The translations under genes and the position numbers were made by a program. This document shows, piece by piece, positions 1-5,983 of a stretch of 6,052 nucleotides of DNA. How positions within the stretch are numbered: the first letter of the stretch is position 1; each line of letters begins with the position of its first letter. The stretch lies in contig JAAUOI010000199.1 of NCBI GenBank assembly GCA_012036375.1, positions 1-6,052 on the forward strand. The letters are read 5' to 3'. This DNA is from Allobrachymonas sp. Its GTDB lineage: Bacteria > Pseudomonadota > Gammaproteobacteria > Burkholderiales > Burkholderiaceae_C. The notes below the pieces were generated by a model. The model was not told the DNA's origin. It saw only the letters and a program-made list of their open reading frames with translations, and did not search any database.

Positions 1-530
1 ATGTGGCGCTTGAAAAAATGGCCGGCGGCGTAGGCTCCTCCATTGGCAAAGGCGGCATGATTACCAAAATCCTCGCGGCCAAACGCGCCGCAGGCTCAGG
101 CGCGAGCACCGTGATCGCTTGGGGGCGCGAGCCGCAGGCGCTGATTCGTCTGGCCAAGGGCGAGGCGATTGGTACGCTGCTCGTGGCGCAAACAGCCAAG
201 TTACAAGCCCGCAAGCAATGGATGGCCGATCATTTGCAATTGGCGGGCTGCGTGACGGTAGATGCAGGTGCTGCCCAGCGCTTGCGTGGTGGCAAGGTGA
301 GCTTGCTGCCCGTGGGCATGACGACAGTGCAGGGTGATTTTTCGCGTGGCGATGTAATCGCGATTGTGGATGAACAAGGCGAGGAAATCGCTCGTGGCCT
401 AGCCAACTATGCCGCCGCCGAGGCTCGGCTCATTTGCCGCAAAGCCTCTTCAGAGTTTGAAGCTTTGCTCGGCTACACCGGCGAGGCGGAGATGGTGCAC
501 AAAGACAATCTGGTGCTTAAAGCTGCCTAA
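1..530 (+). CDS. proB: Glutamate 5-kinase, C-terminal part (5' truncated by window edge)
   Basis: This enzyme phosphorylates L-glutamate with ATP to give glutamyl 5-phosphate, the first committed and usually proline-inhibited step of proline synthesis in the cytoplasm. The open frame enters from the left edge, and the GTG at position 3 is an internal Val codon, not a start. About 175 residues remain of a protein that is usually near 370. The first ~60 visible residues are the end of the amino-acid kinase domain, with the glycine-rich [12 protein letters not shown] segment followed by AAKRAA and GREP. From about visible residue 70 (RKQWMADHL) to the end is the PUA domain, with [19 protein letters not shown] and the family-typical ending [16 protein letters not shown]. 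Its neighbour converges on it 53 bases downstream. No frame damage is visible. Identification is confident; start and promoter lie outside the window. Confidence 0.96.
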   Translation, partial: VALEKMAGGVGSSIGKGGMITKILAAKRAAGSGASTVIAWGREPQALIRLAKGEAIGTLLVAQTAKLQARKQWMADHLQLAGCVTVDAGAAQRLRGGKVSLLPVGMTTVQGDFSRGDVIAIVDEQGEEIARGLANYAAAEARLICRKASSEFEALLGYTGEAEMVHKDNLVLKAA

Positions 531-545
531 CAAGACCAAGGCATC

Positions 546-585
546 AGACACCAACAGCGATCATCTGGTTTGATCCTTAGTGTCT
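546..585. terminator. Imperfect nested hairpin between convergent genes
   Basis: AGACAC (546-551) can pair with GTGTCT (580-585), and inside it GATCA (559-563) can pair with TGATC (571-575) around a 7-base loop. It sits in the 53-base gap between the proB stop and the end of the CNP1-like gene, and its right arm overlaps the latter's stop codon. That is where a shared bidirectional terminator would be expected. There is no clear T-tract on either strand, so a terminator role is only inferred from position. Confidence 0.3.
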
Positions 586-1071
586 ACTGCGGATTTCGCA
601 GCTTACGAATTGCATCTTGCGCCGTGGTCGGAGGCGCAGCGCCGTCGCACAAACCTTGTTTGGCAGCTTGCCAAGAATGACGCGCCAAGCCTGATTGGCG
701 ATAAGGTCTCCACTCTGGTTGCGTCACCATCACCCAGCCGCTGTCGGGGTTGTGACGCGCATAGGTGATGACCTCGCCTTTACTACAGCGCAAGCCCTCA
801 TACATCGCGTTGATCACGCCGCTGGATGATCGCGCCACAATCACATAACGCACCACACTGTCCGACTTGCTGATTTGGATACTGTCTTGATCCACGCCCC
901 ATTGCAGCTGCGATTGCGCTGACACATCCACGCTGACCAAGCGCTTCAAGTCGAACTTGGGCGGTGGTGGCACCGCGCTTTCTTTCCATCGGGATCGTCA
1001 GCCACGATTTGTGCGGCCAGCGGCATCGCGCAGGCCAGCAGCGCGGCGGTGAACCAAGCGTGTTTAGTCAT
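584..1071 (-). pseudogene. CNP1-like family exported protein, split by a -1 frameshift
   Basis: This resembles the CNP1-like family of small exported betaproteobacterial proteins, whose function is unknown to me. Translation from ATG at 1071 gives a basic start and hydrophobic stretch (WFTAALLACAMPLAAQ), then IVADDPD, and leaves the family frame, stopping at 946. The next frame resumes with WKESAVPPPPKFDLKRL and runs to 584, including VVRYVIVARSSSGVINA, YEGLRC, ARHNPDSGWV and GLCDG. Adding one T at about 988 (GATGG to GATTGG) joins them as DDPDWKESAVPPPP, giving about 162 residues. The second frame has a TGA at 998-1000, so it has no upstream start of its own; a GTG at 973 would lack the export signal. 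Two cysteines (LRC, LCDG) could form a periplasmic disulfide. LLAC may be a lipobox, or cleavage may follow AAQ. The start overlaps the rppH stop. It is either a real recent mutation or a sequencing/assembly error. Confidence 0.82.
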
Positions 1072-1837
1072 GATGGTGTTGCCCCAAGTCGTCGTGATGG
1101 CCATTGGCATGCTCGTCGTGTGGATGATGCGGTGCGAAATCGCGCGCTGCATCGTGTTCATAGCGGTCTGTCGGGTGCGGGTCAAAGCTCGCGCCTGGCG
1201 GTAGTTCTAAATCCGCATGATTGGAATGCAGCGACGCAGGCGCACTGGGCTCAAAGCGGCTTTGGCGCTCGGCCATGCCTGAGCCCACATTCAAGCCATA
1301 TGGCCGCCGCCTAGGAAAACCCTCACGCCAGCGGCGCTGCCCTGAGCGATCACCCCAGGCATCGGAGGACGGCAAAAACCGCGACAACTCATTGAGTGCC
1401 ATTTTGTAAACGCCGCGTTTGAATTCCACCACCAAATCCAACGGCACCCAATAGTCATTCCAACGCCAAGCGTCGAACTCAGGATGGTCGGTGGCGCGCA
1501 GGTTCAAATCCCAGTCGTGACCCACCAGCTGGAGTAAATACCAAATCTGCTTTTGGCCACGATAGTGGCCGCGATGCTCCCGCTTGATAAAGCGATCAGG
1601 CACCTCATAGCGCAACCAATCCCGTGTGCGGGCCACGATCTGCACGTGCTCGGGTTTGAGACCCACTTCCTCGTGCAACTCGCGAAACATCGCTTGCTCC
1701 GGGTTTTCTCCCCGGTCGATGCCGCCTTGCGGAAACTGCCAAGAATGGGTGCGGATTCGCTTGCCCCAAAACACCTGGTTTTTCTGGTTGAGCAAGATGA
1801 TGCCTACATTGGGGCGAAAGCCGTCCCGGTCAAGCAT
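1064..1837 (-). CDS. rppH: RNA pyrophosphohydrolase (Nudix) with long His-rich C-terminal extension
   Basis: RppH removes pyrophosphate from the 5' triphosphate of mRNA, leaving a monophosphate that stimulates RNase E decay; it is cytoplasmic. The 257-residue product starts [17 protein letters not shown]. The Nudix box lies at residues 38-60: G38, E44 and the core RELHEEVGL (52-60), whose glutamates bind the metal ions. It is preceded by [13 protein letters not shown]-like and [10 protein letters not shown] segments close the catalytic domain near residue 155. The remaining ~100 residues are Arg- and Pro-rich, include [10 protein letters not shown], and end in 21 residues with nine His and four Asp. 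E. coli RppH is shorter (about 176), but extensions of this sort are typical of Burkholderiales relatives. I chose ATG 1837 because GGAG sits 6 bases upstream and homologues start MLDRDG or similar. The frame stays open upstream to 1918. The gene overlaps the CNP1-like start by 8 bases, so the two are probably one operon. Confidence 0.95.
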   Translation of the reverse strand: MLDRDGFRPNVGIILLNQKNQVFWGKRIRTHSWQFPQGGIDRGENPEQAMFRELHEEVGLKPEHVQIVARTRDWLRYEVPDRFIKREHRGHYRGQKQIWYLLQLVGHDWDLNLRATDHPEFDAWRWNDYWVPLDLVVEFKRGVYKMALNELSRFLPSSDAWGDRSGQRRWREGFPRRRPYGLNVGSGMAERQSRFEPSAPASLHSNHADLELPPGASFDPHPTDRYEHDAARDFAPHHPHDEHANGHHDDLGQHHHD

Positions 1838-1843
1838 AATCAA

Positions 1844-1847
1844 CTCC
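1844..1847 (-). promoter_or_regulatory. Ribosome binding site deciding the rppH start
   Basis: On the minus strand GGAG stands 6 bases before the ATG at 1837. It favours this start over the in-frame ATG at 1918, which would add 27 residues that do not fit the RppH family. Confidence 0.7.
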
Positions 1848-1866
1848 AAATTTTTAAACTGAAACC

Positions 1867-1894
1867 ATGATACACGGCTTGCAGCGTTCTGCAA
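1867..1894 (-). promoter_or_regulatory. Candidate sigma-70 promoter of rppH
   Basis: On the minus strand a good -10 box, TATCAT (1872-1867, 5 of 6 consensus), lies 16 bases after a weak -35, TTGCAG (1894-1889, 3 of 6). A start point near 1860 would give a leader of about 23 bases carrying the GGAG site. The -35 hexamer is half of a perfect inverted repeat TTGCAG-cgtt-CTGCAA (1879-1894), which could be a regulator site. This rests on sequence match only. I see no comparably good promoter for proS in the same divergent gap. Confidence 0.4.
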
Positions 1895-1976
1895 ACACTC
1901 CAGCAAGTCTTGTTTCAATTCAGGTCTCGGTTTTATCCCTCGTTTTGTTCACTTATTTCACGAAAACTCCAAGCGC

Positions 1977-3719
1977 ATGAAAGCCAGTCAGTTCCACATC
2001 GCCACGCTCAAAGAAGCTCCTGCCGACGCTGAAATCGCCAGCCACCAACTCATGACCCGCGCCGGCATGATCAAAAAACTCGGCGCTGGCATCTACACCT
2101 ACATGCCCATGGGCCTGCGCGTGATCCGCAAGGTCGAAGCGATCGTGCGCGAAGAGATGAACCGCGCAGGCGCTGTGGAATGCACCATGCCCGTGATTCA
2201 GCCAGCCGAGCTGTGGCAAGAAACTGGCCGCTTCACCAGCAATGGCCCTGAGCTGCTGCGCATCAAAGACCGCCATGACCGCGATTTCATCGTGCAGCCC
2301 ACCAGCGAAGAAGTCATCACCGACATTGCCCGCCAAGATTTCAAAAGCTACAAGCAGCTGCCTAAAAACCTCTACCAAATCCAAACCAAATTCCGCGACG
2401 AACGCCGCCCGCGCTTTGGCCTGATGCGCGGGCGCGAGTTCATCATGAAAGATGCCTACTCGTTTGACCGCGATGAGGTTTCAGCCAAGGCCAGCTATTC
2501 TGTGATGGCAGACGCTTATCGCAAGATTTTTGACCGCTTTGGCCTCCGTTATCGCGCGGTGGCGGCGGACAGCGGTGCGATTGGGGGTGATCTTTCCGAA
2601 GAATTTCAGGTGATTGCTGCTACGGGTGAAGATGCGATTATTTATTGCCCGAATTCGGATTACGCGGCGAATATTGAAAAGGCTGAAGCCGCGGCCCCCG
2701 GCGTGCGGCCTGCTGCGTCTCAGCCGATGACTAAAACGCCGACGCCCGGCAAGGCGACCTGCGAAGAGGTGGCTTCTTTACTGAATGTGCCGCTGCAAAC
2801 GACGGTCAAATCCCTCGTCCTCGCTACCGAAGAGCTGGGCGAAAAAGGCGAAGTGCTCAAAGTGCAGGTCTGGCTGTTGCTTGTACGCGGTGATCATTCG
2901 CTCAATGAAGTCAAGGCGGGCAAAGTGGATAGCCTGAAAAACGGTTTCCGCTTCGCCACAGAAGCCGAGATCGTCGATCACTTCGGCTGCAAGCCTGGCT
3001 ACCTCGGTCCGATCAACATGAAAAAGCCCGTGAAGATTGTGGCGGATCGTGAAGTCGCGGCCTTGAGCGATTGGATTTGCGGCGCGAATGAAGTCGATTT
3101 CCACATCACCGGCGTAAATTGGGGGCGTGATTTACGCGAGCCTGATGTTGTTGCCGACATCCGCAACGTGGTGGAGGGCGATCCATCGCCCGATGGCAAA
3201 GGCCAGCTCGCCATCGAGCGCGGCATCGAAATCGGCCACGTCTTCTACCTCGGCACCAAATACAGCAAAGCTATGAACGCTACCTTTTTGGACAGCGATG
3301 GCAAACCCAAGCATTTCGAGATGGGCTGCTACGGCATTGGCATCACGCGCCTGCCTGCCGCCGCCATCGAGCAAAACCATGACGACAAAGGCATCATCTG
3401 GCCGGATGCGCTCGCGCCGTTCACCGTGGTGATCTGCCCCGTCGGCGCAGACCGTTTCCCCAACGTTAAAGAAGCTTCCGACAAGCTCTACGCCGAGCTA
3501 CTCGCCAAAGGCATCGACGTCATCCTTGACGACCGAGGCGAGCGCCCCGGCGCCATGTTCGCCGACTGGGAACTCATCGGCGTACCGCATCGCATCACAG
3601 TCGGCGACAAGAGCCTGAAAGACGGCCAAATCGAATACCAGCACCGCCGAGATGCAGCGGCCAGCAGAATCGCCGTTTCAGATGCGGTAAGCCACGTCGT
3701 CGCAAAGTTAGCAGTTTGA
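1977..3719 (+). CDS. proS: Prolyl-tRNA synthetase, bacterial type with editing domain
   Basis: ProS charges tRNA-Pro with proline in the cytoplasm. The 580-residue product has the usual length and layout of the bacterial type. Residues 1-220 begin the class II catalytic core: motif 1 region [14 protein letters not shown] (36-49), TSEE (109-112), and motif 2 with [12 protein letters not shown] then [14 protein letters not shown] (137-164). Residues ~225-405 are the inserted YbaK-like editing domain that hydrolyses Ala-tRNA-Pro. It carries TVKSLVLA with Lys278, corresponding to the editing lysine of the E. coli enzyme, and the KPGYLGP loop (339-345). Motif 3 is [17 protein letters not shown] (450-466), and an anticodon-binding domain occupies ~475-580 ([18 protein letters not shown]). 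ATG 1977 is chosen because the product then begins MKASQF, as relatives do; its ribosome binding site is weak. The gene appears intact. Third codon positions are mostly C near both ends but richer in T and G around 2500-3150. Confidence 0.98.
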   Translation: MKASQFHIATLKEAPADAEIASHQLMTRAGMIKKLGAGIYTYMPMGLRVIRKVEAIVREEMNRAGAVECTMPVIQPAELWQETGRFTSNGPELLRIKDRHDRDFIVQPTSEEVITDIARQDFKSYKQLPKNLYQIQTKFRDERRPRFGLMRGREFIMKDAYSFDRDEVSAKASYSVMADAYRKIFDRFGLRYRAVAADSGAIGGDLSEEFQVIAATGEDAIIYCPNSDYAANIEKAEAAAPGVRPAASQPMTKTPTPGKATCEEVASLLNVPLQTTVKSLVLATEELGEKGEVLKVQVWLLLVRGDHSLNEVKAGKVDSLKNGFRFATEAEIVDHFGCKPGYLGPINMKKPVKIVADREVAALSDWICGANEVDFHITGVNWGRDLREPDVVADIRNVVEGDPSPDGKGQLAIERGIEIGHVFYLGTKYSKAMNATFLDSDGKPKHFEMGCYGIGITRLPAAAIEQNHDDKGIIWPDALAPFTVVICPVGADRFPNVKEASDKLYAELLAKGIDVILDDRGERPGAMFADWELIGVPHRITVGDKSLKDGQIEYQHRRDAAASRIAVSDAVSHVVAKLAV

Positions 3720-3730
3720 GCGCAATAAGA

Positions 3731-3754
3731 GAAATTGGGGTCAGATCCCAATTC
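3731..3754 (+). repeat. REP-like palindromic unit A
   Basis: AATTGGG (3733-3739) pairs with CCCAATT (3747-3753) around the 7-base loop GTCAGAT. The unit starts 11 bases after the proS stop. Its reverse complement matches unit B at 3793-3817 in all but one substitution and one missing A, so the two form an inverted pair. The layout is like a bacterial interspersed mosaic element. A hairpin here could stabilise or end the proS transcript, but there is no T-tract. Confidence 0.75.
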
Positions 3755-3787
3755 AGGACAATGATCTTCCCGGAGCAAAATAACGCC

Positions 3788-4492
3788 ATGACGAAATTGG
3801 GCTCTGACCCCAATTTCTCCGTTTCCGAAGCGTACAAACCTAAAACCGAAAATTTCAGCCCAAATCGCCGCCTAGCCGGCATATTATCTGCGCAGAGTGC
3901 TATAGCATTCATAGCAACTGGTTTCGTGCCACAAACTGCCCAAGCCGGCCGCCAACTCGAAGAACCACTTGCCGACTCCGTGCGCGGCGCACTCAGCGCA
4001 GCCATCTCCAGCAGCGCCCCACCGATCCCTGAATTCAAAGACACCGAAACCAAACTGCAATACCTTCGCTGGCTTGGCGAAATGAGCACGCGCCTCAAGC
4101 GCCGCAAAACCGACTTTGAGACCCGCAAAGAATTCCTCCAAACCGTTTGGTACGAAGCCAAGCGCGCAGGGCTCGACATTTCCCTCGTGCTCGGCCTGAT
4201 TCAAGTGGAGAGCGCTTTCCGCAAACATGCCATCAGTGTGGTCGGCGCACGCGGCTACATGCAAATCATGCCCTTTTGGACGCGCGTGATCGGCGATGGT
4301 GATGCCAGCAAACTCTTTCATATGCAAACCAACATCCGCTTCGGCTGCGTGATCCTGCGCCATTATCTCGAGCGCGAACGCGGCGACACCTTCATGGCAC
4401 TCGGCCGCTACAACGGCTCACGCGGCAAGGCTGAGTATCCGAACGCGGTGTACGCGGCGCAGAAAAATTGGCTTTGGCAAGACAAAGCTTGA
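3788..4492 (+). CDS. Secreted lytic transglycosylase (SLT domain)
   Basis: Such enzymes cleave the MurNAc-GlcNAc bond of peptidoglycan in the periplasm to form 1,6-anhydro ends. From ATG 3788 the product has 234 residues. After an unusually long N-region (RR at 27-28) comes a hydrophobic stretch at ~29-46 and a likely cleavage site after AQA (residue 53), so it is exported. The Arg pair is only weakly Tat-like. A linker with EEPLADSVRGALSAAI follows. The SLT fold has the catalytic Glu141 in IQVESAFRKHA, then GARGYMQIMPFWTRVIGDGD (~154-173), and ALGRYNGSRG (~204-213). Starts are uncertain. The frame is open back to TTG 3716, overlapping the proS stop by 4 bases. ATG 3788 has GGAG 12 bases upstream (3772-3775), whereas ATG 3761 has AGGA only 2 bases away. 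The first residues are repeat-encoded. It follows proS closely and is probably co-transcribed with the ExoD-like gene. Confidence 0.9.
   Translation: MTKLGSDPNFSVSEAYKPKTENFSPNRRLAGILSAQSAIAFIATGFVPQTAQAGRQLEEPLADSVRGALSAAISSSAPPIPEFKDTETKLQYLRWLGEMSTRLKRRKTDFETRKEFLQTVWYEAKRAGLDISLVLGLIQVESAFRKHAISVVGARGYMQIMPFWTRVIGDGDASKLFHMQTNIRFGCVILRHYLERERGDTFMALGRYNGSRGKAEYPNAVYAAQKNWLWQDKA
3793..3817 (-). repeat. REP-like palindromic unit B, inverted copy of unit A
   Basis: GAAATTGGG (3793-3801) pairs perfectly over 9 bases with CCCAATTTC (3809-3817) around the loop CTCTGAC. It lies 38 bases after unit A in the opposite orientation, and A and B could also pair with each other as one long stem. It falls inside the lytic transglycosylase frame, encoding KLGSDPNF just after the chosen ATG at 3788. 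The element therefore seems to have reached, and possibly replaced, the native 5' end of that gene. Confidence 0.75.
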
Positions 4493-4494
4493 AT

Positions 4495-4501
4495 AAGAAG
4501 G
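4495..4501 (+). promoter_or_regulatory. Ribosome binding site supporting the TTG start of the ExoD-like gene
   Basis: AAGAAGG ends 6 bases before the TTG at 4508. It begins 3 bases after the stop of the preceding gene, which fits re-initiation on a shared transcript. No ATG lies near the expected N-terminus. Confidence 0.7.
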
Positions 4502-4507
4502 TCCGTT

Positions 4508-5164
4508 TTGAATTCTGATTCCCCCAACACCCAATCACTAAGTCAACGCCTCGCCGAATTTGCTGACCAACTTCCTGAAGCAGGTTTGAGCGTGGGCGAG
4601 CTGGTCAAGCAACTCGGAAGAGAAGGGCTGCTGCTGCTGTGCATCGTGCTCAGTTTGCCGTTTTTGCTGCCGGTGTCGATTCCGGGAGTGAGCACGGTAT
4701 TTGGCTTGCTGATTCTGTTTATCGGCATCTCCGAAACGCTGCGCATGCCGATTTGGTTGCCGGGCAAGGTGGCGGGCTACACGCTCACGCGCGAACGGCT
4801 GCGCGACATTTTGAAGCTGGGCGCGAACTGGGTGCAGCGCTTGGAAAAGCTCGCTCGCCCGCGCATGGCTTGGCTCACACAGCCCTCGATGGAGCGCTTC
4901 AATGGTGCGATGCTGGTCATGGCGGCGGCTCTCTTAATGATGCCGCTGGCCATCATCCCGTTTTCCAACACGCTGCCGGCGCTGGCCTGCATTTTTCTCG
5001 CGGTGGGTATGCTCGGGCGCGATGGCGTATGTATTTTGCTGGGTTGCTTTTTTAATGTAGCCTCGGCTTTGTATTTCGGCTTGATCTTCGTTTTGGGCGC
5101 AGCGGTTGTGCTGAAATACTTAGGGCCTTATTTGCCGAGTTGGGCAACGGGGTTCATGGGCTGA
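4508..5164 (+). CDS. ExoD-family integral membrane protein
   Basis: The 218-residue product resembles the ExoD family, named after a rhizobial exopolysaccharide gene; the biochemical activity is not known to me. A soluble N-terminus (1-38, LSQRLAEFADQLPEAGLSVGELVKQLGREG) is followed by two hydrophobic segments at ~39-57 and 59-77, split by the SIPG turn. The latter holds PGVSTVFGLLILFIGISE, characteristic of the family. A basic, amphipathic cytoplasmic-type loop (~90-130, RERLRDILK, RLEKLARPRM) leads to three or four more segments at ~133-150, 154-170 and 174-205, with GMLGRDG between the second and third. The TTG start has a good ribosome binding site. It begins 15 bases after the transglycosylase stop, implying an operon with an envelope theme. 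No truncation is seen. An exopolysaccharide role in this organism is only an inference from the family name. Confidence 0.9.
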   Translation: MNSDSPNTQSLSQRLAEFADQLPEAGLSVGELVKQLGREGLLLLCIVLSLPFLLPVSIPGVSTVFGLLILFIGISETLRMPIWLPGKVAGYTLTRERLRDILKLGANWVQRLEKLARPRMAWLTQPSMERFNGAMLVMAAALLMMPLAIIPFSNTLPALACIFLAVGMLGRDGVCILLGCFFNVASALYFGLIFVLGAAVVLKYLGPYLPSWATGFMG

Positions 5165-5189
5165 TTTAGCCAGTAAAAGCACTGAAAGC

Positions 5190-5594
5190 TTAAGATTTTT
5201 CTAAGATAGCCAATAGGCTGCTGATCGCCTCGCGCTTTTGTTTTGCTGAACCTTCTGTCCATAGTTTTCGCGCGAGTTTTTCAAATTTGAGCTGTTGAGC
5301 AGTGACTACAGGTGCTGTGTCGCGCTCTATATCCAGCCAATTCTCTTCGAGTTTGAGAGCTTGCTCGATCAGCCGCGCAACCCGCGTGCCAATCGGACGG
5401 TAGCTCTTGATTTGGCTCAGCATCGAAGGAGAGACTTGGATTTGAGCCGCAAAAGCGGCATCTGTTCCAACGGGCCCTGATGCGCCGTCAGTTGAGGTGG
5501 CAATTCTGTCGTTGGCGAATTGGCGATAGAGCGCAAGCAGGTTGTTGCGCCTGATCAGGTGTGCTTTGGTTTCGGGGAGGGGCTGAGATGCCAT
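5190..5594 (-). CDS. Small helix-turn-helix (Xre/lambda-repressor-like) regulator
   Basis: The 134-residue protein looks like a DNA-binding regulator. Residues 12-30 (HLIRRNNLLALYRQFANDR) form a probable first helix. After a flexible GASGPVG-type stretch comes the helix-turn-helix at about 46-63: AAFAAQIQ, turn VSP, then recognition helix SMLSQIKS. PIGTRVARLIEQALKLEENWLDIE (68-90) completes the fold as in Xre-type proteins. Residues ~100-132 (QLKFEKLARKL, KQKREAISSLLAIL) are helical and may serve dimerisation. There is no peptidase or ligand domain. ATG 5594 is the first Met; its ribosome binding site is weak. Its 3' end converges on the ExoD-like gene with 25 bases between. An AT-rich region upstream holds two similar dyads that could be its operators, so autoregulation is plausible. 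The regulated gene is unknown; the divergent small ORF is the nearest candidate. Confidence 0.82.
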   Translation of the reverse strand: MASQPLPETKAHLIRRNNLLALYRQFANDRIATSTDGASGPVGTDAAFAAQIQVSPSMLSQIKSYRPIGTRVARLIEQALKLEENWLDIERDTAPVVTAQQLKFEKLARKLWTEGSAKQKREAISSLLAILEKS

Positions 5595-5628
5595 GAAAGA
5601 CCGATGCTGTTGATGGAAAACAACGAAA

Positions 5629-5645
5629 TGTAAAGATTCTTTATA
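5629..5645. promoter_or_regulatory. Candidate operator dyad 1
   Basis: TGTAAAGATTCTTTATA contains the perfect inverted repeat TAAAG-ATT-CTTTA (5631-5643). It lies 34 bases before the start of the helix-turn-helix gene. It shares TGTAAA-n5-TTTA with dyad 2 read on the other strand. Whether the neighbouring regulator binds here is inferred only from position and symmetry. Confidence 0.4.
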
Positions 5646-5661
5646 TTTTAATGCCGGTGCA

Positions 5662-5690
5662 TTGAAATCATCGTAAATTTAGTTTACATT
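5662..5690 (+). promoter_or_regulatory. Candidate sigma-70 promoter for the small ORF
   Basis: TTGAAA (5662-5667, 5 of 6 consensus) and TACATT (5685-5690, 4 of 6) are separated by exactly 17 bases in AT-rich DNA. Transcription would start near 5697, about 60 bases before the ATG at 5757. Dyad 2 covers the spacer and most of the -10 box, so a bound protein would block it. Confidence 0.5.
5672..5688. promoter_or_regulatory. Candidate operator dyad 2, overlapping the promoter
   Basis: CGTAAATTTAGTTTACA holds the inverted repeat GTAAA-tttag-TTTAC (5673-5687). Its reverse complement starts TGTAAA like dyad 1, and the two centres lie about 43 bases apart, close to four helical turns. The site overlaps the -10 element of the plus-strand promoter candidate. 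Confidence 0.4.
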
Positions 5691-5756
5691 ACATCTTATC
5701 GAATTTCGGTTCAAACCATTTTTACTTGTCCTTATTTTCATTTGTTGATTTCCATC

Positions 5757-5957
5757 ATGACCAACACATTCACTCTCAAGCAAAGCATGCGCAGCCAGCG
5801 CGGCTTGGCTTGCGCTCGTCTGTCGTTAGGTCAGCAAAACCAGTTGTGGCATACAGGCCATTCGCTGGCGATCTCTTTGCATGGTTTGCTCGCTCCAGCG
5901 GGCTATCCATTTGCTGGCAAAGATGAGATCAAGCATGTATCCGGGGGTATCGCCTAG
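5757..5957 (+). CDS. Small hypothetical protein, 66 residues
   Basis: I do not recognise this product. The frame from ATG 5757 runs MTNTFTLKQSMRSQRG and ends KHVSGGIA at a TAG. It is basic near the start (KQSMRSQRG) and has a short mildly hydrophobic middle (HSLAISLHGLLAPAG) that is too short and polar for a clear membrane span or signal peptide. Third codon positions are mostly G or C, roughly 60% by my count, which fits the surrounding genes and supports real coding. A good promoter candidate lies upstream and a terminator candidate downstream. No clear ribosome binding site precedes the ATG. A TTG at 5742 would add five residues. It could be a true small protein, a decayed gene or a chance frame. 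Confidence 0.45.
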   Translation: MTNTFTLKQSMRSQRGLACARLSLGQQNQLWHTGHSLAISLHGLLAPAGYPFAGKDEIKHVSGGIA

Positions 5958-5960
5958 GCG
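5951..5960. repeat. Perfect 10-base palindrome over the small ORF stop
   Basis: CGCCTAGGCG is fully self-complementary and includes the TAG stop codon (5955-5957). It has no loop bases, so it is more likely a protein site or chance than an RNA hairpin. Confidence 0.4.
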
Positions 5961-5967
5961 CGTACCA

Positions 5968-5983
5968 CTTGCTCTAGAGCAAG
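5968..5983. repeat. Perfect 16-base palindrome centred on CTAG
   Basis: CTTGCTCTAGAGCAAG is fully self-complementary. It lies 7 bases after the first palindrome and abuts the terminator candidate. It could be a binding site or, as RNA, a short hairpin closing on a small loop. GAGC (5977-5980) could pair instead with GCTC at 5998-6001, giving an alternative fold that would disturb the terminator stem. Confidence 0.55.

Noticed and set aside
584..973. CNP1-like body as an intact gene from GTG 973
   Set aside because: It would lack the export signal found just upstream in the other frame, and joining the frames by one base restores family-like sequence. A frameshift explains it better.
964..1314. 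Plus-strand frame antisense to rppH and the CNP1-like gene
   Set aside because: Its His- and Arg-rich product is explained as the complement of the RppH tail codons, and it has no start signal or recognisable domain.
1064..1918. Longer rppH starting at the ATG at 1918
   Set aside because: The extra 27 residues are not RppH-like, and ATG 1837 has a GGAG site at 6-base spacing plus the expected MLDRDG start. The longer start would also lie upstream of the promoter candidate.
1953..2384. 143-residue minus-strand frame antisense to proS
   Set aside because: Its residues are the complement of strongly conserved proS codons, and no family resemblance is visible.
3716..3787. Lytic transglycosylase starting at TTG 3716 overlapping the proS stop
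   Set aside because: This would translate both repeat units and put more than 45 residues before the signal peptide core, with no clear ribosome binding site. ATG 3788 is more credible, though not certain.
3595..4179. 194-residue open frame on the minus strand
   Set aside because: It lies antisense across proS, the repeats and the transglycosylase, shows no domain and reads the palindromic repeats. It is a shadow of the real genes.
5177..5200. Weak hairpin AAGC-n7-GCTT followed by ATTTTT between the ExoD-like gene and the regulator
   Set aside because: The stem is only four base pairs and the T-run is short, so it is not enough to call a terminator.
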